This document shows positions 4,839-5,070 of a stretch of 5,070 nt of DNA, piece by piece. The stretch is from an uncultured Bacilli bacterium (lineage in GTDB: Bacteria; Bacillota_I; Bacilli_A; RF39; UBA660), in contig CAKOLP010000083.1 in assembly GCA_934096025.1 (NCBI GenBank), positions 1 to 5,070 of the forward strand. The letters are read 5' to 3'. The translations under genes and the position numbers were made by a program. The stretch's first letter is position 1. The number at the start of each line of letters is the position of its first letter. The notes beneath the pieces are model-generated. The model did not search any database and was not told the DNA's origin. It saw only the letters and a program-made list of their open reading frames with translations.

Positions 4839-5070
<232 letters not shown>

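Overview
This is an AT-rich window with bacterial signals typical of low-GC Bacillota and close to the Mollicutes. All but one of the genes read on the minus strand. From right to left it holds: the 3' end of a 23S rRNA gene; a very short 5S rRNA (about 104 nt); a four-gene operon tsaE-tsaB-rimI-tsaD, which supplies the threonylcarbamoyl-transfer half of tRNA t6A synthesis plus a ribosomal-protein-type N-acetyltransferase; the tmRNA gene ssrA; and a stand-alone ATP-grasp ligase gene. At the far left, on the plus strand, is the C-terminal part of a gene I do not recognise, which converges on the ATP-grasp gene.

Organism. The short 5S rRNA and a tmRNA tag ending in Ala-Phe-Ala both recall Mollicutes. 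UGA is clearly a stop, however: three genes end in TGA and all tryptophans are TGG, so this is the standard code (11), not the Mycoplasma/Spiroplasma code. The best inference is a standard-code relative of the Mollicutes, such as an Acholeplasma-like, Izemoplasma-like, RF39-like or Erysipelotrichia-like lineage. Sequence reading alone cannot place it more precisely.

Layout. The rRNA operon ends with a rho-independent terminator (4619-4648). The t6A operon has its own promoter (about 4516-4545) and a very short leader. Its genes overlap: TAATG between tsaE and tsaB, TTGA between tsaB and rimI, and 11 nt between rimI and tsaD. ssrA starts 48 nt after the tsaD stop codon from an extended -10 promoter and ends at a terminator (1601-1639). 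The ATP-grasp gene follows after a gene-free stretch of about 190 nt. It has a good ribosome binding site and, just upstream, a perfect TACA-N2-TGTA palindrome. A strong, probably bidirectional hairpin terminator (408-442) separates it from the converging left-edge gene.

How the parts relate. The rRNA, t6A and tmRNA genes form a translation and ribosome-rescue block. TsaE and TsaB work with TsaD to move a threonylcarbamoyl group onto A37 of ANN-decoding tRNAs; the enzyme making the donor (TsaC/Sua5 type) is not in the window. The ATP-grasp protein is the accessory element: its fold is recognisable, its substrate is not. I found no mobile element, CRISPR array or multi-gene novel system. The points most worth a second look are the unusual tmRNA tag, the shrunken 5S arm, and the orphan ATP-grasp gene bounded by two similar terminators.
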